This document shows, piece by piece, positions 1 through 8,393 of a stretch of 64,000 nt of DNA. The translations under genes were made by a program, and so were the position numbers. This stretch comes from Billgrantia campisalis. Its GTDB lineage: Bacteria > Pseudomonadota > Gammaproteobacteria > Pseudomonadales > Halomonadaceae. The notes under the pieces are model-generated. The model did not search any database. It saw only the letters and a program-made list of their open reading frames with translations, and was not told where the DNA came from. Each line of letters opens with the position of its first letter. Position 1 is the stretch's first letter. The stretch spans positions 1-64,000 of the forward strand of contig NZ_JABFUC010000008.1 of NCBI RefSeq assembly GCF_022341425.1. Direction: 5' to 3'.

Positions 1-117
1 GCCTGACGACCATAGCGAGTGGGAACCACCTGATCCCATGCCGAACTCAGCAGTGAAACCGCTCAGCGCCGATGGTAGTGTGGGGCTTCCCCATGCGAGA
101 GTAGGTCATCGTCAGGC
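1..117 (+). rRNA. rrf: 5S ribosomal RNA
   Basis: Near-complete 5S rRNA, the large-subunit RNA that binds L5, L18 and L25. The 5' and 3' ends (GCCTGACGAC and GTCAGGC) pair to form helix I, and the conserved CCGAACTCAG and GCGAGAGTAGG blocks of gammaproteobacterial 5S are present. The gene starts at the window edge and one leading base may lie outside. It is followed at once by two strong terminators, so this is the distal end of an rrn operon transcribed from the left. Confidence 0.96.
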
Positions 118-125
118 ACTTATTT

Positions 126-160
126 CGACAAAACCCCGGCCATTGGTCGGGGTTTTGTCG
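126..160 (+). terminator. rho-independent terminator of the rrn operon
   Basis: Perfect 12-bp stem (126-137 with 149-160) enclosing an 11-nt loop, starting 9 nt after the 5S gene. The stem itself holds A-rich and T-rich arms (AAAACCCC / GGGGTTTT), so it can work in either direction. Confidence 0.9.
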
Positions 161-181
161 TATGTGGCTTCCCAATATTCA

Positions 182-219
182 GAAACCCAGCTTCGAAAGA
201 GGCTGGGTTTCGTCGTTTT
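182..219 (+). terminator. second tandem rrn terminator
   Basis: Ten-bp perfect stem (182-191 with 202-211) followed by GTCGTTTT. It lies 22 nt after the first terminator; tandem terminators are usual behind rRNA operons. Confidence 0.85.
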
Positions 220-350
220 GGTGTCGGTGAAAGGAGAGTTGTGACAATTCGCTACATGGGGTTTCCGGTGTTGGTGGCACTTTCTCCCGGTGACCACTAG
301 GGTAAATCAGGTCGCTATCCATAACGGAGCGTGCTCAGGAGGAGACACCC

Positions 351-545
351 ATGAACCGAGATGTGATGCGCAAGCTGGGCCTGTTGCTGCTGGTGACGAT
401 GATGGCGGTAGGGGTGGCGGCCTGCCAGGATGATCCCGGGCCGGCCGAGGAGGCGGGTCAGAAGATCGATGAGGCCATGGAGGAGGCCGGTGAGAGCATC
501 GAGGAGATGGGAGAAGAGATCCAGGATGCCGCGGAGGGCGACTGA
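351..545 (+). CDS. small acidic lipoprotein, unknown function
   Basis: The 64-aa product has a short basic N-terminus, a hydrophobic core and a lipobox-like V-A-A-C (Cys25) typical of signal peptidase II cleavage. The mature part of about 40 residues is almost all Glu, Asp, Ala and Gly and should form an amphipathic acidic helix. A GGAGGAG ribosome site lies 9-13 nt before the ATG. The gene stands alone between the rrn terminators and its own terminator. It resembles small entericidin-like or stress lipoproteins only in size and architecture; no family is recognised. Confidence 0.75.
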   Translation: MNRDVMRKLGLLLLVTMMAVGVAACQDDPGPAEEAGQKIDEAMEEAGESIEEMGEEIQDAAEGD

Positions 546-567
546 TGTCATCCTGACAGTGTCTTGC

Positions 568-593
568 AAGGCCGGGCCAATGCCCGGCCTTTT
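568..593. terminator. bidirectional terminator
   Basis: Ten-bp stem (568-577 with 582-591) with a CAAT loop and a short T run on the + strand. It sits between the convergent lipoprotein gene and the Tim44-like gene. Confidence 0.8.
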
Positions 594-598
594 GGTCC

Positions 599-1426
599 CT
601 AGGTTGCCGGGTTCTGCTCGATGCCCTGCAGGTACCAGGGAGCGTCGTCCCGTAGCTCACGAATCAAATGCCAGGTCTCGTTGAACTCGGTCTGCTCGCC
701 GTTCTCCTCGAGGATCCCGTGGAAGATTACCGTGGCCTCGGCCTGGCTGCCGACCTCGCGGACATCGCCAAGCTCGGCGAATAAGCGCACGATCTCGGTG
801 CGGTTGTTGGCGGGATGGTTGGCGCGCTCCTGGCGCAGCTGGTTATACAGTGCCGGCGTCACGTACTCCTGAATGCCGGCGAAGTCATTGTTGTCCCAGG
901 CGCGCTGCAGGGTCATGAAATGCTCCTTGGCGCCACCCAGGAAGCGTTCCCGGTCGAACCATTCGGGGTCGCCGCCAAAGCGGCTGCCCGCTCCCAGAGG
1001 GGCGGTATCGGCCTGGAACGCCTGGGGCTGTTCCTGAGTCTCCGCTTCGACCCGCTGTGCCGGGGCCTGGCTGGCCAGGGCCGGGCGGCGGCGGGCGAAG
1101 AGCCGGAACAGCAGGAAAGCCAGGCCGGCGACCAGCAGGATATCCATCATCCGCAGCTCATCGAAGGCCCCGCCGAAGAACAGGGCGGCGAGCAGGCCGC
1201 CGGCGAGCAGGCCACCCAGCATGCCCGGCATGCGGGAGCCGCCGGCGGCCTGGGACTGGCCCTGGCGAGCCGGTGCTGCCTGGTTGGGGGCCGCGGCCGG
1301 CCGGTCGGCCGAGCGCGAGAAGCTGCCGACGTTGCCGCCGCCGCCCATGCGGCGGGCTTCGGCATAGTCCATGGCCGGGCCAAGGGTCAGCAGTCCGACG
1401 ACCAGCATGACGAGGAAGTGACGCAT
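599..1426 (-). CDS. Tim44-like domain protein, membrane-associated
   Basis: 275 aa from the ATG at 1426, which has a GGAG site just upstream; longer in-frame starts lack one. The N-terminus is a signal peptide or anchor ending near A-E-A-R-R, then a Gly/Ser/Pro/Gln-rich stretch, one strong hydrophobic segment beginning around residue 75, an LFRLFARRRP membrane-exit motif, and a C-terminal Tim44/TIM44-like (MBA1) domain with L-Q-R-A-W-D, Y-V-T-P and E-T-W-H-L motifs. Bacterial proteins of this layout are inner-membrane proteins of unknown role. Monocistronic. Confidence 0.82.
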   Translation of the reverse strand: MRHFLVMLVVGLLTLGPAMDYAEARRMGGGGNVGSFSRSADRPAAAPNQAAPARQGQSQAAGGSRMPGMLGGLLAGGLLAALFFGGAFDELRMMDILLVAGLAFLLFRLFARRRPALASQAPAQRVEAETQEQPQAFQADTAPLGAGSRFGGDPEWFDRERFLGGAKEHFMTLQRAWDNNDFAGIQEYVTPALYNQLRQERANHPANNRTEIVRLFAELGDVREVGSQAEATVIFHGILEENGEQTEFNETWHLIRELRDDAPWYLQGIEQNPAT

Positions 1427-1557
1427 CGAGAAGACTCCGTGTGGTGGGATTGTTCGGTAAGTGTTCAGACCGTCCATTCTAGCGGGTATGCTGGCCAGAG
1501 GGAGCCGTGATGTGATCGGTGGATACAACGGCATACGACAACCCAAGAGGACCTCGC

Positions 1558-2133
1558 ATGCGCATACAAGATGACAAGAGCCTACTGTTGATCGTCGACC
1601 TTCAGGCCGGCCTGCTGCCGGTCATCGAGGGAGGCGATCAGGCGGTCAGCGAGGCGGCCTGGCTGGGCGGCGTCGCCCAGGCCCTGGAAGTGCCGGTGTG
1701 GGTGACCGAGCAGTACCCAAAGGGCATGGGCGGCAGCGAGCCGCGCCTGCTCGAGGCCCTGCCCGGACACCGCCTGTGGCAGAAGGTGCATTTCAACGCC
1801 CACGAGGAGCCGGACTTCGCCGGCGCCCTGGCCGACAGCGGCAGGCGCCAGATCGTGCTGTGTGGCAGCGAAGCGCACATCTGCGTGATGCAAACCGGGC
1901 TCGGGCTGCTCGAGGCGGGCTACGAGGTCTACTGGCTATCCGATGCGGCGGTGAGCCGGCGCGCCGAGGAGGCGAGCTTGGCCCGCGAGCGCATGACGCG
2001 CTCGGGGGCGGTGCCGGTGAGTGCTGACATGGTGGCCTACGAGTGGCTGCACCGCTGCGACAGCGAGCGCTTCAAGGACGTCCATCGCCGCTTTCTCAAG
2101 CCGCGCTCGGCACGGCCGCTGCGCTTCTTCTAG
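1558..2133 (+). CDS. isochorismatase-family cysteine hydrolase
   Basis: 191 aa. The fold is that of isochorismatase/nicotinamidase hydrolases: I-V-D-L-Q-A-G near residue 11 supplies the catalytic Asp, a Lys lies in L-W-Q-K-V-H-F, and the nucleophile Cys lies in G-S-E-A-H-I-C-V. These form the D-K-C triad. The start at 1558 is preceded by AGAGGAC; an upstream in-frame ATG at 1519 lacks a site. Substrate cannot be told from sequence. The protein resembles the YcaC-type and unassigned hydrolases more than nicotinamidase PncA. Confidence 0.85.
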   Translation: MRIQDDKSLLLIVDLQAGLLPVIEGGDQAVSEAAWLGGVAQALEVPVWVTEQYPKGMGGSEPRLLEALPGHRLWQKVHFNAHEEPDFAGALADSGRRQIVLCGSEAHICVMQTGLGLLEAGYEVYWLSDAAVSRRAEEASLARERMTRSGAVPVSADMVAYEWLHRCDSERFKDVHRRFLKPRSARPLRFF

Positions 2134-2162
2134 TCGCGAGCTTCAGGCGTCGGGCTGAGCTC

Positions 2163-2942
2163 TCAGCGCTGGTCTTCACGGCGGGTGAAGACCAGGCTGT
2201 CGCCCTCCGACAGGGTGGCATTGAAGCGGTAGCCCGCCACATCGAAGTCTTTCAGCCCCTCGGGATCATCCAGCCGCTGGCGAATCATCCAGGCGCTCAT
2301 CAGTCCGCGGGCCTTCTTGGCATAGAAGCTGATGATCTTGAGCTGCCCGTTCTTCTCGTCCTTGAAGACCGGTGTGATGACCCGGGCCTTGAGGCGCCTG
2401 GCGTCGATGGCCTTGAAGTACTCGTTGGAGGCCAGGTTGACTAGCACGGGCGAGCCGCTCTCCGCCACGGCCCTGTCCAGCGCCTCGGTCAGGGTGTCCT
2501 TCCAGAAGGCGTAGAGATCCTTGCCGGCGGGATTGGCCAGCTTGGTCCCCATCTCCAGGCGGTAGGGCTGGATCAGGTCCAGCGGGCGCAGCAGGCCGTA
2601 GAGCCCCGACAGAATCCGCAGGTGCTGCTGGGCGAAGGCGTTGTCCTCGTCGCTGAAGCTCCCGGCTTCAAGGCCGAGGTAGACGTCCCCCTGGAAGGCC
2701 TGGGCGGCGGGCTTGGCGTTCTCCGGCGTGAAGGGGGTGTGCCACTCGGCGAAGCGTGCCGCATTGAGCCCCGCCAGTTTGTCGCTGATGCCCATCAATT
2801 CGCTCAGCCGCTGGGGTGAGTAGTCGACGAGGATATCGATCAGCTCCCGGCTGCGGTCGAGAAAATCCGGCTGGGAGTACCGTGACGTGGTGGCCGGGGA
2901 CTCGAAGTCCAGCGACTTGGCGGGGGAGATGACGCTCAGCAT
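2163..2942 (-). CDS. yaaA: YaaA/DUF328 peroxide-stress protein
   Basis: 259 aa, the usual length of the family. It begins with the hallmark [12 protein letters not shown] and carries the conserved N-x-A-S-x-E-Y region and a basic C-terminal block ([16 protein letters not shown]). In E. coli YaaA is OxyR-induced and limits intracellular free iron and DNA damage during hydrogen peroxide stress; the purified protein binds DNA. Monocistronic, convergent with the isochorismatase gene. Confidence 0.93.
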   Translation of the reverse strand: MLSVISPAKSLDFESPATTSRYSQPDFLDRSRELIDILVDYSPQRLSELMGISDKLAGLNAARFAEWHTPFTPENAKPAAQAFQGDVYLGLEAGSFSDEDNAFAQQHLRILSGLYGLLRPLDLIQPYRLEMGTKLANPAGKDLYAFWKDTLTEALDRAVAESGSPVLVNLASNEYFKAIDARRLKARVITPVFKDEKNGQLKIISFYAKKARGLMSAWMIRQRLDDPEGLKDFDVAGYRFNATLSEGDSLVFTRREDQR

Positions 2943-3001
2943 CGGGGCGCTCCTGTGGCCTGGCGAATCAGAACCCCAAGTATATCAAGGGCAGACAACA
3001 G

Positions 3002-3028
3002 GCGGGGCTATCGCCGCGATAGCCCCGC
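3002..3028 (-). terminator. probable terminator of the aldo/keto reductase gene
   Basis: Twelve-bp inverted repeat with a 3-nt loop, 6 nt beyond the stop of the minus-strand reductase. The following T tract is poor, so efficiency is uncertain. Confidence 0.6.
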
Positions 3029-3033
3029 GACTG

Positions 3034-4065
3034 TCAGGGGCAGGGATTGGGACAGCGCTGATGAATCGCTTCGATACCGTCGAGCACGCTCTGCTCGAGC
3101 TTGAGCGACTCGCTCTCCAGGTTGTCCTCGAGCTGCTCCATGGTGGTGGCGCCGATGATGTTGCTGGTCAGGAAGCTGCGTGAGTTGACGAAGGCCAGCG
3201 CCATCTGGGCCGGGTCCAGATCGTGCTCGCGAGCCAGCTCCACATAGGCGCGGGTCGCCTCCTCGGCCAGGGGGGTGGTGTAGCGCTGAAAATGCTCGAA
3301 CAGGGTCAGGCGGGCATTCGCCGGGCGCGCGCCGTCCAGATACTTGCCGGAGAGCACGCCAAAGCCCAGCGGCGAGTAGGCCAGCAGGCCCACGTCCTCG
3401 CGGTGGGCGATCTCTGCCAGGCCCACCTCGAAGCTGCGGTTGAGCAGGTTGTAGGGGTTCTGCACGCTGACGATGCGCGGCAGGTCGAGCCGTTCGGCCA
3501 GCCGCAGGGCTTGCATCACGCCCCAGGGGGTCTCGTTGGAGAGCCCGATGGCGCGCACCTTGCCGGCCTCCACCAGTTCCTTGAGCGCGGCGAGGCTCTC
3601 TTCCAGGGCGGTGGCGTCCTCGTCCTCATCGTGGGTATAGCCGAGCCTGCCGAAGAAGTTGGTCTTCCGGTCCGGCCAGTGAAGCTGATAGAGATCAAGG
3701 TAGTCGGTCTGCAGTCGTGACAGGCTGGTGTCGATGGCGCTGTGGATCTGCTTGCGGGTCAGCCGCGAGCCGCCGCGCAGATAGTCGAGCCCGGGGCCGC
3801 TGACCTTGCTGGCGATGATCACATCGTCACGACTGCCGCGGGCCTTGAGCCAGCGGCCGATATAGGTTTCGGTGCGCCCCTGGGTCTCGGCGTTGGGGGG
3901 CACCGGGTACATCTCGGCGGTGTCGATGAAGTTGACGCCGAAGGCCACGGCGCGGTCGAGCTGTTCATGGGCATCGGCCTCGCTGTTCTGCTCGCCGAAG
4001 GTCATGGTGCCCAGGCACAGGCGGCTGACCTCGATGCCGGTGTTGCCAAGCGCTCGCGTCTGCAT
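3034..4065 (-). CDS. NADP(H)-dependent aldo/keto reductase, Tas-like
   Basis: 343 aa, an (alpha/beta)8-barrel oxidoreductase. Visible are the N-terminal L-G-x-T-G-I-E-V-S-R-L-C-L-G-T-M-T-F signature, the catalytic Asp and Tyr in F-I-D-T-A-E-M-Y, the Lys in I-I-A-S-K-V-S-G, and the His in Y-Q-L-H-W-P-D. Length and the M-Y-P-V-P-P insertion match the Tas protein of E. coli, which reduces carbonyls with NADPH. The ATG at 4065 has an AGGAG site. Physiological substrate unknown. Confidence 0.9.
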   Translation of the reverse strand: MQTRALGNTGIEVSRLCLGTMTFGEQNSEADAHEQLDRAVAFGVNFIDTAEMYPVPPNAETQGRTETYIGRWLKARGSRDDVIIASKVSGPGLDYLRGGSRLTRKQIHSAIDTSLSRLQTDYLDLYQLHWPDRKTNFFGRLGYTHDEDEDATALEESLAALKELVEAGKVRAIGLSNETPWGVMQALRLAERLDLPRIVSVQNPYNLLNRSFEVGLAEIAHREDVGLLAYSPLGFGVLSGKYLDGARPANARLTLFEHFQRYTTPLAEEATRAYVELAREHDLDPAQMALAFVNSRSFLTSNIIGATTMEQLEDNLESESLKLEQSVLDGIEAIHQRCPNPCP

Positions 4066-4289
4066 CCGTCGCTCCTGTCAGTGGGGGTTGCCGGTGTTGC
4101 CCGCCATGGTAGCCGGGGGCATTCTGGGCAGCAAATGGCAGGGGTTGAGTCGCCGACAGGGCGGGCGTATGCTGGCGACCCTCAGCGGCCCCGGCGGAGG
4201 CTGGACGGCGAGCTCTTTCAGGCCATGACGGCGACCACGGGACGGTGCGCTTCGTCATGCGGAAAAACACGGATGCAAGGTTGTTTGCC

Positions 4290-4808
4290 ATGACGCAGGC
4301 ATCGTCACTGTTCACCCGACTCGAGTATCGTCTCGCGGAGCAGCTGTTCCATACCCGCTGGCTGCCGCGTTCGCCGCGCACTCAGCGGTTGACCATGCAT
4401 CTCTTCCAGCGCTGTGCCGATGCGGGGCATCCCGCGGCCCTGTCGCTCTACGGTCATATGCTGTTCCACCGCGGTGCCAGCCCTCAGGACAAGGCGCGCG
4501 GCGCCCGCTACGTGCTGGAGGCCGCCCAGGCCGGCGATCTCAAGGCCCAGTATCAGGCCGGGCGGATCCATGAACACGGCTGCGTGCAGTATCCCCGCCG
4601 CGAGGATCGTGCGGTGACCTGGTATGCCCGGGCCGGCGAGGCGGGCCATCCGCTGGCGGCCGGCCGCCTGGCCAAGGCCTACGCGAACGGTGAGCTCGGG
4701 CTGCCGGTGGACGCCGCCCATGCCGCCCACTGGCAGGCCCTGGCGGATCGTCATGCTCGCCTGGAAGGCGCGGAGCTGGACAGCCAAGGCGCTCAGACGC
4801 GACACTGA
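4290..4808 (+). CDS. Sel1-like repeat protein
   Basis: 172 aa made largely of Sel1-like (TPR-related) helical repeats: A-x-x-G-x-x-x-A-x-x-x-Y-G, A-A-Q-A-G-D-L-K-A-Q-Y, and Y-A-R-A-G-E-A-G-H-P-L-A. Such repeats serve protein-protein contacts. The chosen ATG at 4290 has AAGG 9 nt upstream. No signal peptide is visible, so a cytoplasmic scaffold role is likely. It lies 54 nt before the DnaQ-like exonuclease gene on the same strand and may be co-transcribed with it. Confidence 0.8.
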   Translation: MTQASSLFTRLEYRLAEQLFHTRWLPRSPRTQRLTMHLFQRCADAGHPAALSLYGHMLFHRGASPQDKARGARYVLEAAQAGDLKAQYQAGRIHEHGCVQYPRREDRAVTWYARAGEAGHPLAAGRLAKAYANGELGLPVDAAHAAHWQALADRHARLEGAELDSQGAQTRH

Positions 4809-4862
4809 CCCCTCTTACGCCACCCGCCCCCCTGGGCCCAGATCACGAGGACGGACCCATCC

Positions 4863-5363
4863 GTGACGCTGCCGACACTGCTGGATATCGAGGCGTCCGG
4901 ATTCGGGCGCGGTAGCTACCCCATCGAAGTCGGCCTGGCACGGGCCGACGGCAGCCACTGTGCCTTCCTGGTGCAGCCGCTGGCGGAGTGGACCCACTGG
5001 GACCCCAAGGCCGAACTCCTGCACGGCATCTCGCGTGCGCGCCTCAAGCGCGAAGGGCTGCCCGTGGTCCAGGTGGCGCGCTGGCTCAACGACGAGCTGG
5101 CCAGCGTCGGCGTTGCCTACAGCGATAGCTGGGGCTATGACAATACCTGGCTGTCGCTGCTCTTCCATCACGCCGGGATGCTGCCGGCTTTTCGCCTCGA
5201 GGCGCTCAGGATTCTGCTCGACGAGCGCCAGCTCGCGCTGTGGCATGCCACGCGGGAGGCGCTGGTACAGGAGCTCGGCATCCACCGTCATCGCGCCGGC
5301 GAGGACGCCCGCCTGCTTCAGCTGACCTACCTGCGTACCCGCGAGCTCGCCGCTGGCCCCTGA
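4863..5363 (+). CDS. DnaQ-like DEDDh 3'-5' exonuclease domain protein
   Basis: 166 aa, a single exonuclease domain. Motif I is D-I-E-A-S-G-F near the N-terminus, motif II is W-G-Y-D-N-T-W, and motif III is H-R-H-R-A-G-E-D-A, giving the D-E-D-D plus His set that binds two metal ions. It is much shorter than RNase T or DNA polymerase III epsilon. GTG start with a GAGGACGG site. DNA or RNA substrate not determinable. Confidence 0.8.
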   Translation: MTLPTLLDIEASGFGRGSYPIEVGLARADGSHCAFLVQPLAEWTHWDPKAELLHGISRARLKREGLPVVQVARWLNDELASVGVAYSDSWGYDNTWLSLLFHHAGMLPAFRLEALRILLDERQLALWHATREALVQELGIHRHRAGEDARLLQLTYLRTRELAAGP

Positions 5364-5398
5364 CGACCGCTCGGCCCGCCGCGCCGCCGCCGGTTTCG

Positions 5399-6370
5399 CT
5401 ACCCCTCGCCGCTGATCGACAGCAGCACCTTGCCGATATTGGCATCGCGCTGCAGATGGGCATGGGCCGCCTCGGCCTCGTCGATCGGCCAGCTTTGATC
5501 GATCAGCGCTCGGATCTCGCCGCTGGCCAGGCGCGGCCAGACATGGGCCAGCAGGGCGTCGAGGATGGCCCCCTTGGCGGCAGGCGCCTTGGCGCGCAGC
5601 GTCGAGCCGATCAGCCGTTGGCGCTTCATCAGCATCCTGCCCAGATCCAGCTCGGCGCTGCGTCCGCCCATCAGGCCGATCAGCACCAGCCGGCCGTCGG
5701 CATTCAGCACCCGCTGGTTGTCGGCCAGGTAGGCGCCCCCCACCGGGTCGAGAATCACATCGGCACCGCCCCAGGCCTTGACCGCCTCCACGAAGCTGCC
5801 CTGGTGCCGGTTCCAGCCGGCCGCGGCGCCCAGCTCGCGGCAGGCCGCGAGCTTGTCATCGCTGCCGACGGTGACGAAGCAGGGGTGGTCGAAGGCGCGG
5901 CAGAGCTGCACGGCGGCGGTGCCCACGCCGCTGGCGCCGGCATGCAGCAGCACCCGCTCCCCGGGGGCCAGCCGCCCCTCGATGAACAGGTTGAGCCAGG
6001 CGGTGGCGAACACCTCGGGCAGGGCAGCGGCCTCGCGCAGGCCGACCCCGTCGGGCAGCGGCAGCACCTGGCGGGCGTCCACCACCACCTCCTCGGCATA
6101 GCCGCCCCCGGCGAGCAGGGCGCAGACCCGGTCGCCGGCGCGGAAGCGCTCGACGCCCGGCCCCGTCTCGCTCACCGCGCCGCTGACCTCCAGGCCGAGG
6201 ATCTCGGTGACCCCCGGCGGCGGCGGATAGTGCCCGGCGCGCTGCATCAGGTCGGCGCGGTTGACGCCGGCCCAGGCGACCCGGATGCGCACCTCGCCCG
6301 CTGCCGGGCCGTCTGGCGCGGGAGTCTCGCGCCAGTCCAGGCGCTGCGCTTCGATATGGATGGCATGCAT
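5399..6370 (-). CDS. NAD(P)H:quinone oxidoreductase, zinc-independent MDR family
   Basis: 323 aa medium-chain reductase of the PIG3/QOR type. It has a GroES-like N-terminal half (V-A-W-A-G-V-N-R-A-D-L-M-Q-R-x-G-x-Y-P-P-P-P-G) and a Rossmann domain with H-A-G-A-S-G-V-G-T-A-A-V-Q-L and V-G-G-A-Y. Structural zinc cysteines are absent. These enzymes reduce quinones or enoyl compounds with NADPH. AAGGAGA site before the ATG. The LOG-family gene lies 33 nt upstream on the same strand, so the two may be an operon. Confidence 0.9.
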   Translation of the reverse strand: MHAIHIEAQRLDWRETPAPDGPAAGEVRIRVAWAGVNRADLMQRAGHYPPPPGVTEILGLEVSGAVSETGPGVERFRAGDRVCALLAGGGYAEEVVVDARQVLPLPDGVGLREAAALPEVFATAWLNLFIEGRLAPGERVLLHAGASGVGTAAVQLCRAFDHPCFVTVGSDDKLAACRELGAAAGWNRHQGSFVEAVKAWGGADVILDPVGGAYLADNQRVLNADGRLVLIGLMGGRSAELDLGRMLMKRQRLIGSTLRAKAPAAKGAILDALLAHVWPRLASGEIRALIDQSWPIDEAEAAHAHLQRDANIGKVLLSISGEG

Positions 6371-6403
6371 GGGCAGTGTCTCCTTGGGTGGCGAAGCGGG
6401 GGC

Positions 6404-6955
6404 TCAGCGGGTGGCCAGGCGGGCCTCCAGGGCGTCCAGCAGGGCGCCGGGCTCCTCGGCGTCGAGCAGGCAGTCGCGGGTGCGCGCGTTGAGAAAGCCG
6501 TGGGCCACCGTGCTATCCAGAAAGCTCAGCAGCGGCGAGTAGAAGCCGGCGGTGTCGAGCACGCCGATGGGCTTGTCGTGCAGCCCCAGATACTGCCAGG
6601 TCCAGGCCTCGAACAGCTCCTCCAGGGTGCCGATGCCGCCGGGCAGCGCGATGAAGGCGTCGGCATGGGCGGCCATGCTGGCCTTGCGCTCATGCATGTT
6701 GTTGACGCGAATCAGCGTCGGCAGCCCTTCATGGGCCTGCTCGCGCTCGACCAGGTGGTCCGGCATCACGCCGATCACCTCGCCGCCGGCGGCCAGCACG
6801 GCATTGGCCAGCTCCCCCATCAGGCCGATGCGCGCGCCGCCGTAGACCAGGCCATGGCCGCGCTTGGCCAGTTCCTGGCCCAGCGCTCGGGTCGCCTCGA
6901 GGAAGGCGGGGTCCCGGCCATCGCGGGAGCCCAGATAGACACAGAATCTCGACAT
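6404..6955 (-). CDS. LOG family protein (nucleoside 5'-monophosphate phosphoribohydrolase)
   Basis: 183 aa with the LOG signature P-G-G-I-G-T-L-E-E preceded by M-H-E-R-K, and the N-terminal V-Y-L-G-S and Y-G-G-A-R-I-G-L-M-G nucleotide-binding motifs. Family members cleave AMP or cytokinin nucleotide to base plus ribose 5-phosphate. Of two closely spaced ATGs the one at 6955 is preferred, since AAGGAG abuts the earlier one and is 6 nt from this one. Same strand and close upstream of the quinone reductase. Confidence 0.9.
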   Translation of the reverse strand: MSRFCVYLGSRDGRDPAFLEATRALGQELAKRGHGLVYGGARIGLMGELANAVLAAGGEVIGVMPDHLVEREQAHEGLPTLIRVNNMHERKASMAAHADAFIALPGGIGTLEELFEAWTWQYLGLHDKPIGVLDTAGFYSPLLSFLDSTVAHGFLNARTRDCLLDAEEPGALLDALEARLATR

Positions 6956-7012
6956 GCTCATCTCCTTGGCAAGGCTGTCATCCTAGCAGCCCGGCTGCAC
7001 GGAGGGGGAGTC

Positions 7013-7534
7013 TCAGGGTAGGCAGTCGACCACGCCGTGTTCTGCGTCCATCCACTGACCGATGACGTTGTCGCCGCACAGGTGGTGGGCGTACTGGGTG
7101 TGCAGGCAGCGCACCTGATCCCAGTTGGCGATCCCGCCGATGCCGCGGCGCGTCAGCACCTCTTCGTAGCCCAGGTGGGCGACCTCACGGCGTTGGGCGT
7201 CGCGCATATGGTGCCAGCGGGCGTCGACGTAGTCGTGGTGGCTGGCGTGATAGGCGGCCAGGAAGTCGGGGTCTTCCTGCAGCCGGGTCTCCAGCTGCTT
7301 GATCACGCCGCTGGCCTCGAGGCGGGAGATCACCACCTTGAGCCGCGTGCAGCTGAGCCAGTAGAGGGTGGGAAAGGGCTTGCCGTCGACGATGGGGGCC
7401 ATGCGCAGCACCAGGGGGGTGCCTTCGCCGTCGACCGCCGCCACGGCCTCGATACCGCGCGGCGCCCGGCCGAGCTGCTCGGCGATGATCGCCAGCTGGC
7501 GGGGGTCAGGCGTCTGATCGGTTTGGAGCACCAT
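7013..7534 (-). CDS. DUF501 domain protein
   Basis: 173 aa. Family hallmarks are L-G-R-A-P-R-G-I near residue 21, P-F-P-T-L-Y-W-L-S-C near residue 55, and R-L-E-A-S-G-V. DUF501 proteins are widespread and uncharacterised. The chosen start at 7534 lies inside the 3' end of the upstream minus-strand gene (7506-7835), giving a 29-nt overlap and suggesting translational coupling. No membrane segments. Confidence 0.85.
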   Translation of the reverse strand: MVLQTDQTPDPRQLAIIAEQLGRAPRGIEAVAAVDGEGTPLVLRMAPIVDGKPFPTLYWLSCTRLKVVISRLEASGVIKQLETRLQEDPDFLAAYHASHHDYVDARWHHMRDAQRREVAHLGYEEVLTRRGIGGIANWDQVRCLHTQYAHHLCGDNVIGQWMDAEHGVVDCLP

Positions 7535-7835
7535 CGCTTGGGTCCCGTACGAACTTGGTGGAGCGCCCCACGGCCCGGAAGAAGGTCCGGTTGAGCTGCT
7601 CGGGCGTCGGCACATAGCCGGCCCAGCGCCGCTCGCAGTACTCGTTGGCCCGTGCCATCAGCACGTCGTAGAGGCGATTGAACGGCGCATCATAATCGTA
7701 GGGGTCGGCTCCGAACAAGCGGATGTGGGGGTAGTCGGCGAAGCGCTCCATGAAGTAGCGCTCCAGGTCGGCCTCGACCGCGCGGTGCTGGGCGGTGTTG
7801 TCGGGGTCGAGCCACAGGTTGTAGCGGATGGACAT
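7506..7835 (-). CDS. conserved-looking hypothetical protein
   Basis: 109 aa, aromatic-rich and soluble, with a good CCAGGAG site before the ATG at 7835. No family recognised. It is the first gene of a two-gene unit with the DUF501 gene, overlapping it by 29 nt. The last dozen residues lie in that overlap and look low in complexity, so the true conserved part probably ends near 7545. Confidence 0.65.
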   Translation of the reverse strand: MSIRYNLWLDPDNTAQHRAVEADLERYFMERFADYPHIRLFGADPYDYDAPFNRLYDVLMARANEYCERRWAGYVPTPEQLNRTFFRAVGRSTKFVRDPSDGAPNRSDA

Positions 7836-7922
7836 GGGTGGCTCCTGGTCGGGGAGAGGGGCACGGCCTGTGGGTGAGCCTGTGTAATGAGACAGTGTGC
7901 GGAGGGATTCGGCTCGCGACCC

Positions 7923-8393
7923 TCAGGGCCGCGCCAGCTCCGCCGTTCGGGCGCCGCTCAGGCGCATTAGCTCGCCGGGCGCCAGGCGAATCTCCAGGCC
8001 GCGCCGGCCGCCGCTGACATGGATCGCCGCGAGGGCCTGGGCGCTGGCGTCGAGGTAGGCGGCCAGGCGCCGCTTCTGGCCCAGCGGGCTGATGCCGCCG
8101 ACCACGTAGCCGGTGGCGCGCTCGGCCTCGGCGGCTTCGGCCAGGACGGCCTTGCGCGCCCCGGCGGCCCTGGCCAGGGCCTTCAGGTCGAGCCGTGCCC
8201 GGACCGGCACCATGGCGACCACGAGGCGGCCGTCGTCGAGCCGCGCGACCAGGGTCTTGAACACGCCCTGGGGGTCGAGCCCCAGCGCCTGGGCGGCTTC
8301 CTCGCCGTAGGCCGGGGTGCGGGGGTCGTGTTCGTAGCTGAGCAGGGTGAAGTCCACCCCCTCCCGCTCGAGCTGTCTGATCGCCGGGGTCAT
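7923..8393 (-). CDS. ybaK: Cys-tRNA(Pro)/Cys-tRNA(Cys) deacylase YbaK/EbsC
   Basis: 156 aa, a standalone editing domain homologous to the prolyl-tRNA synthetase INS domain. It removes Cys mischarged on tRNA-Pro. Conserved features are F-K-T-L-V with the key Lys, the V-P-V-R-A-R-L-D-L-K-A-L-A block, and the G-Y-V-V-G-G-I-S-P-L-G-Q-K motif. Its ATG overlaps the stop codon of the thioesterase gene by 4 nt (ATGA), so the two are translationally coupled. Confidence 0.93.
   Translation of the reverse strand: MTPAIRQLEREGVDFTLLSYEHDPRTPAYGEEAAQALGLDPQGVFKTLVARLDDGRLVVAMVPVRARLDLKALARAAGARKAVLAEAAEAERATGYVVGGISPLGQKRRLAAYLDASAQALAAIHVSGGRRGLEIRLAPGELMRLSGARTAELARP

Noticed and set aside
5240..7021. 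593-codon + strand open frame opposite the quinone reductase and LOG genes
   Set aside because: Antisense shadow caused by high G+C third positions; no domains, Ala/Gly/Gln/His-rich composition, and both real genes are clear on the other strand.
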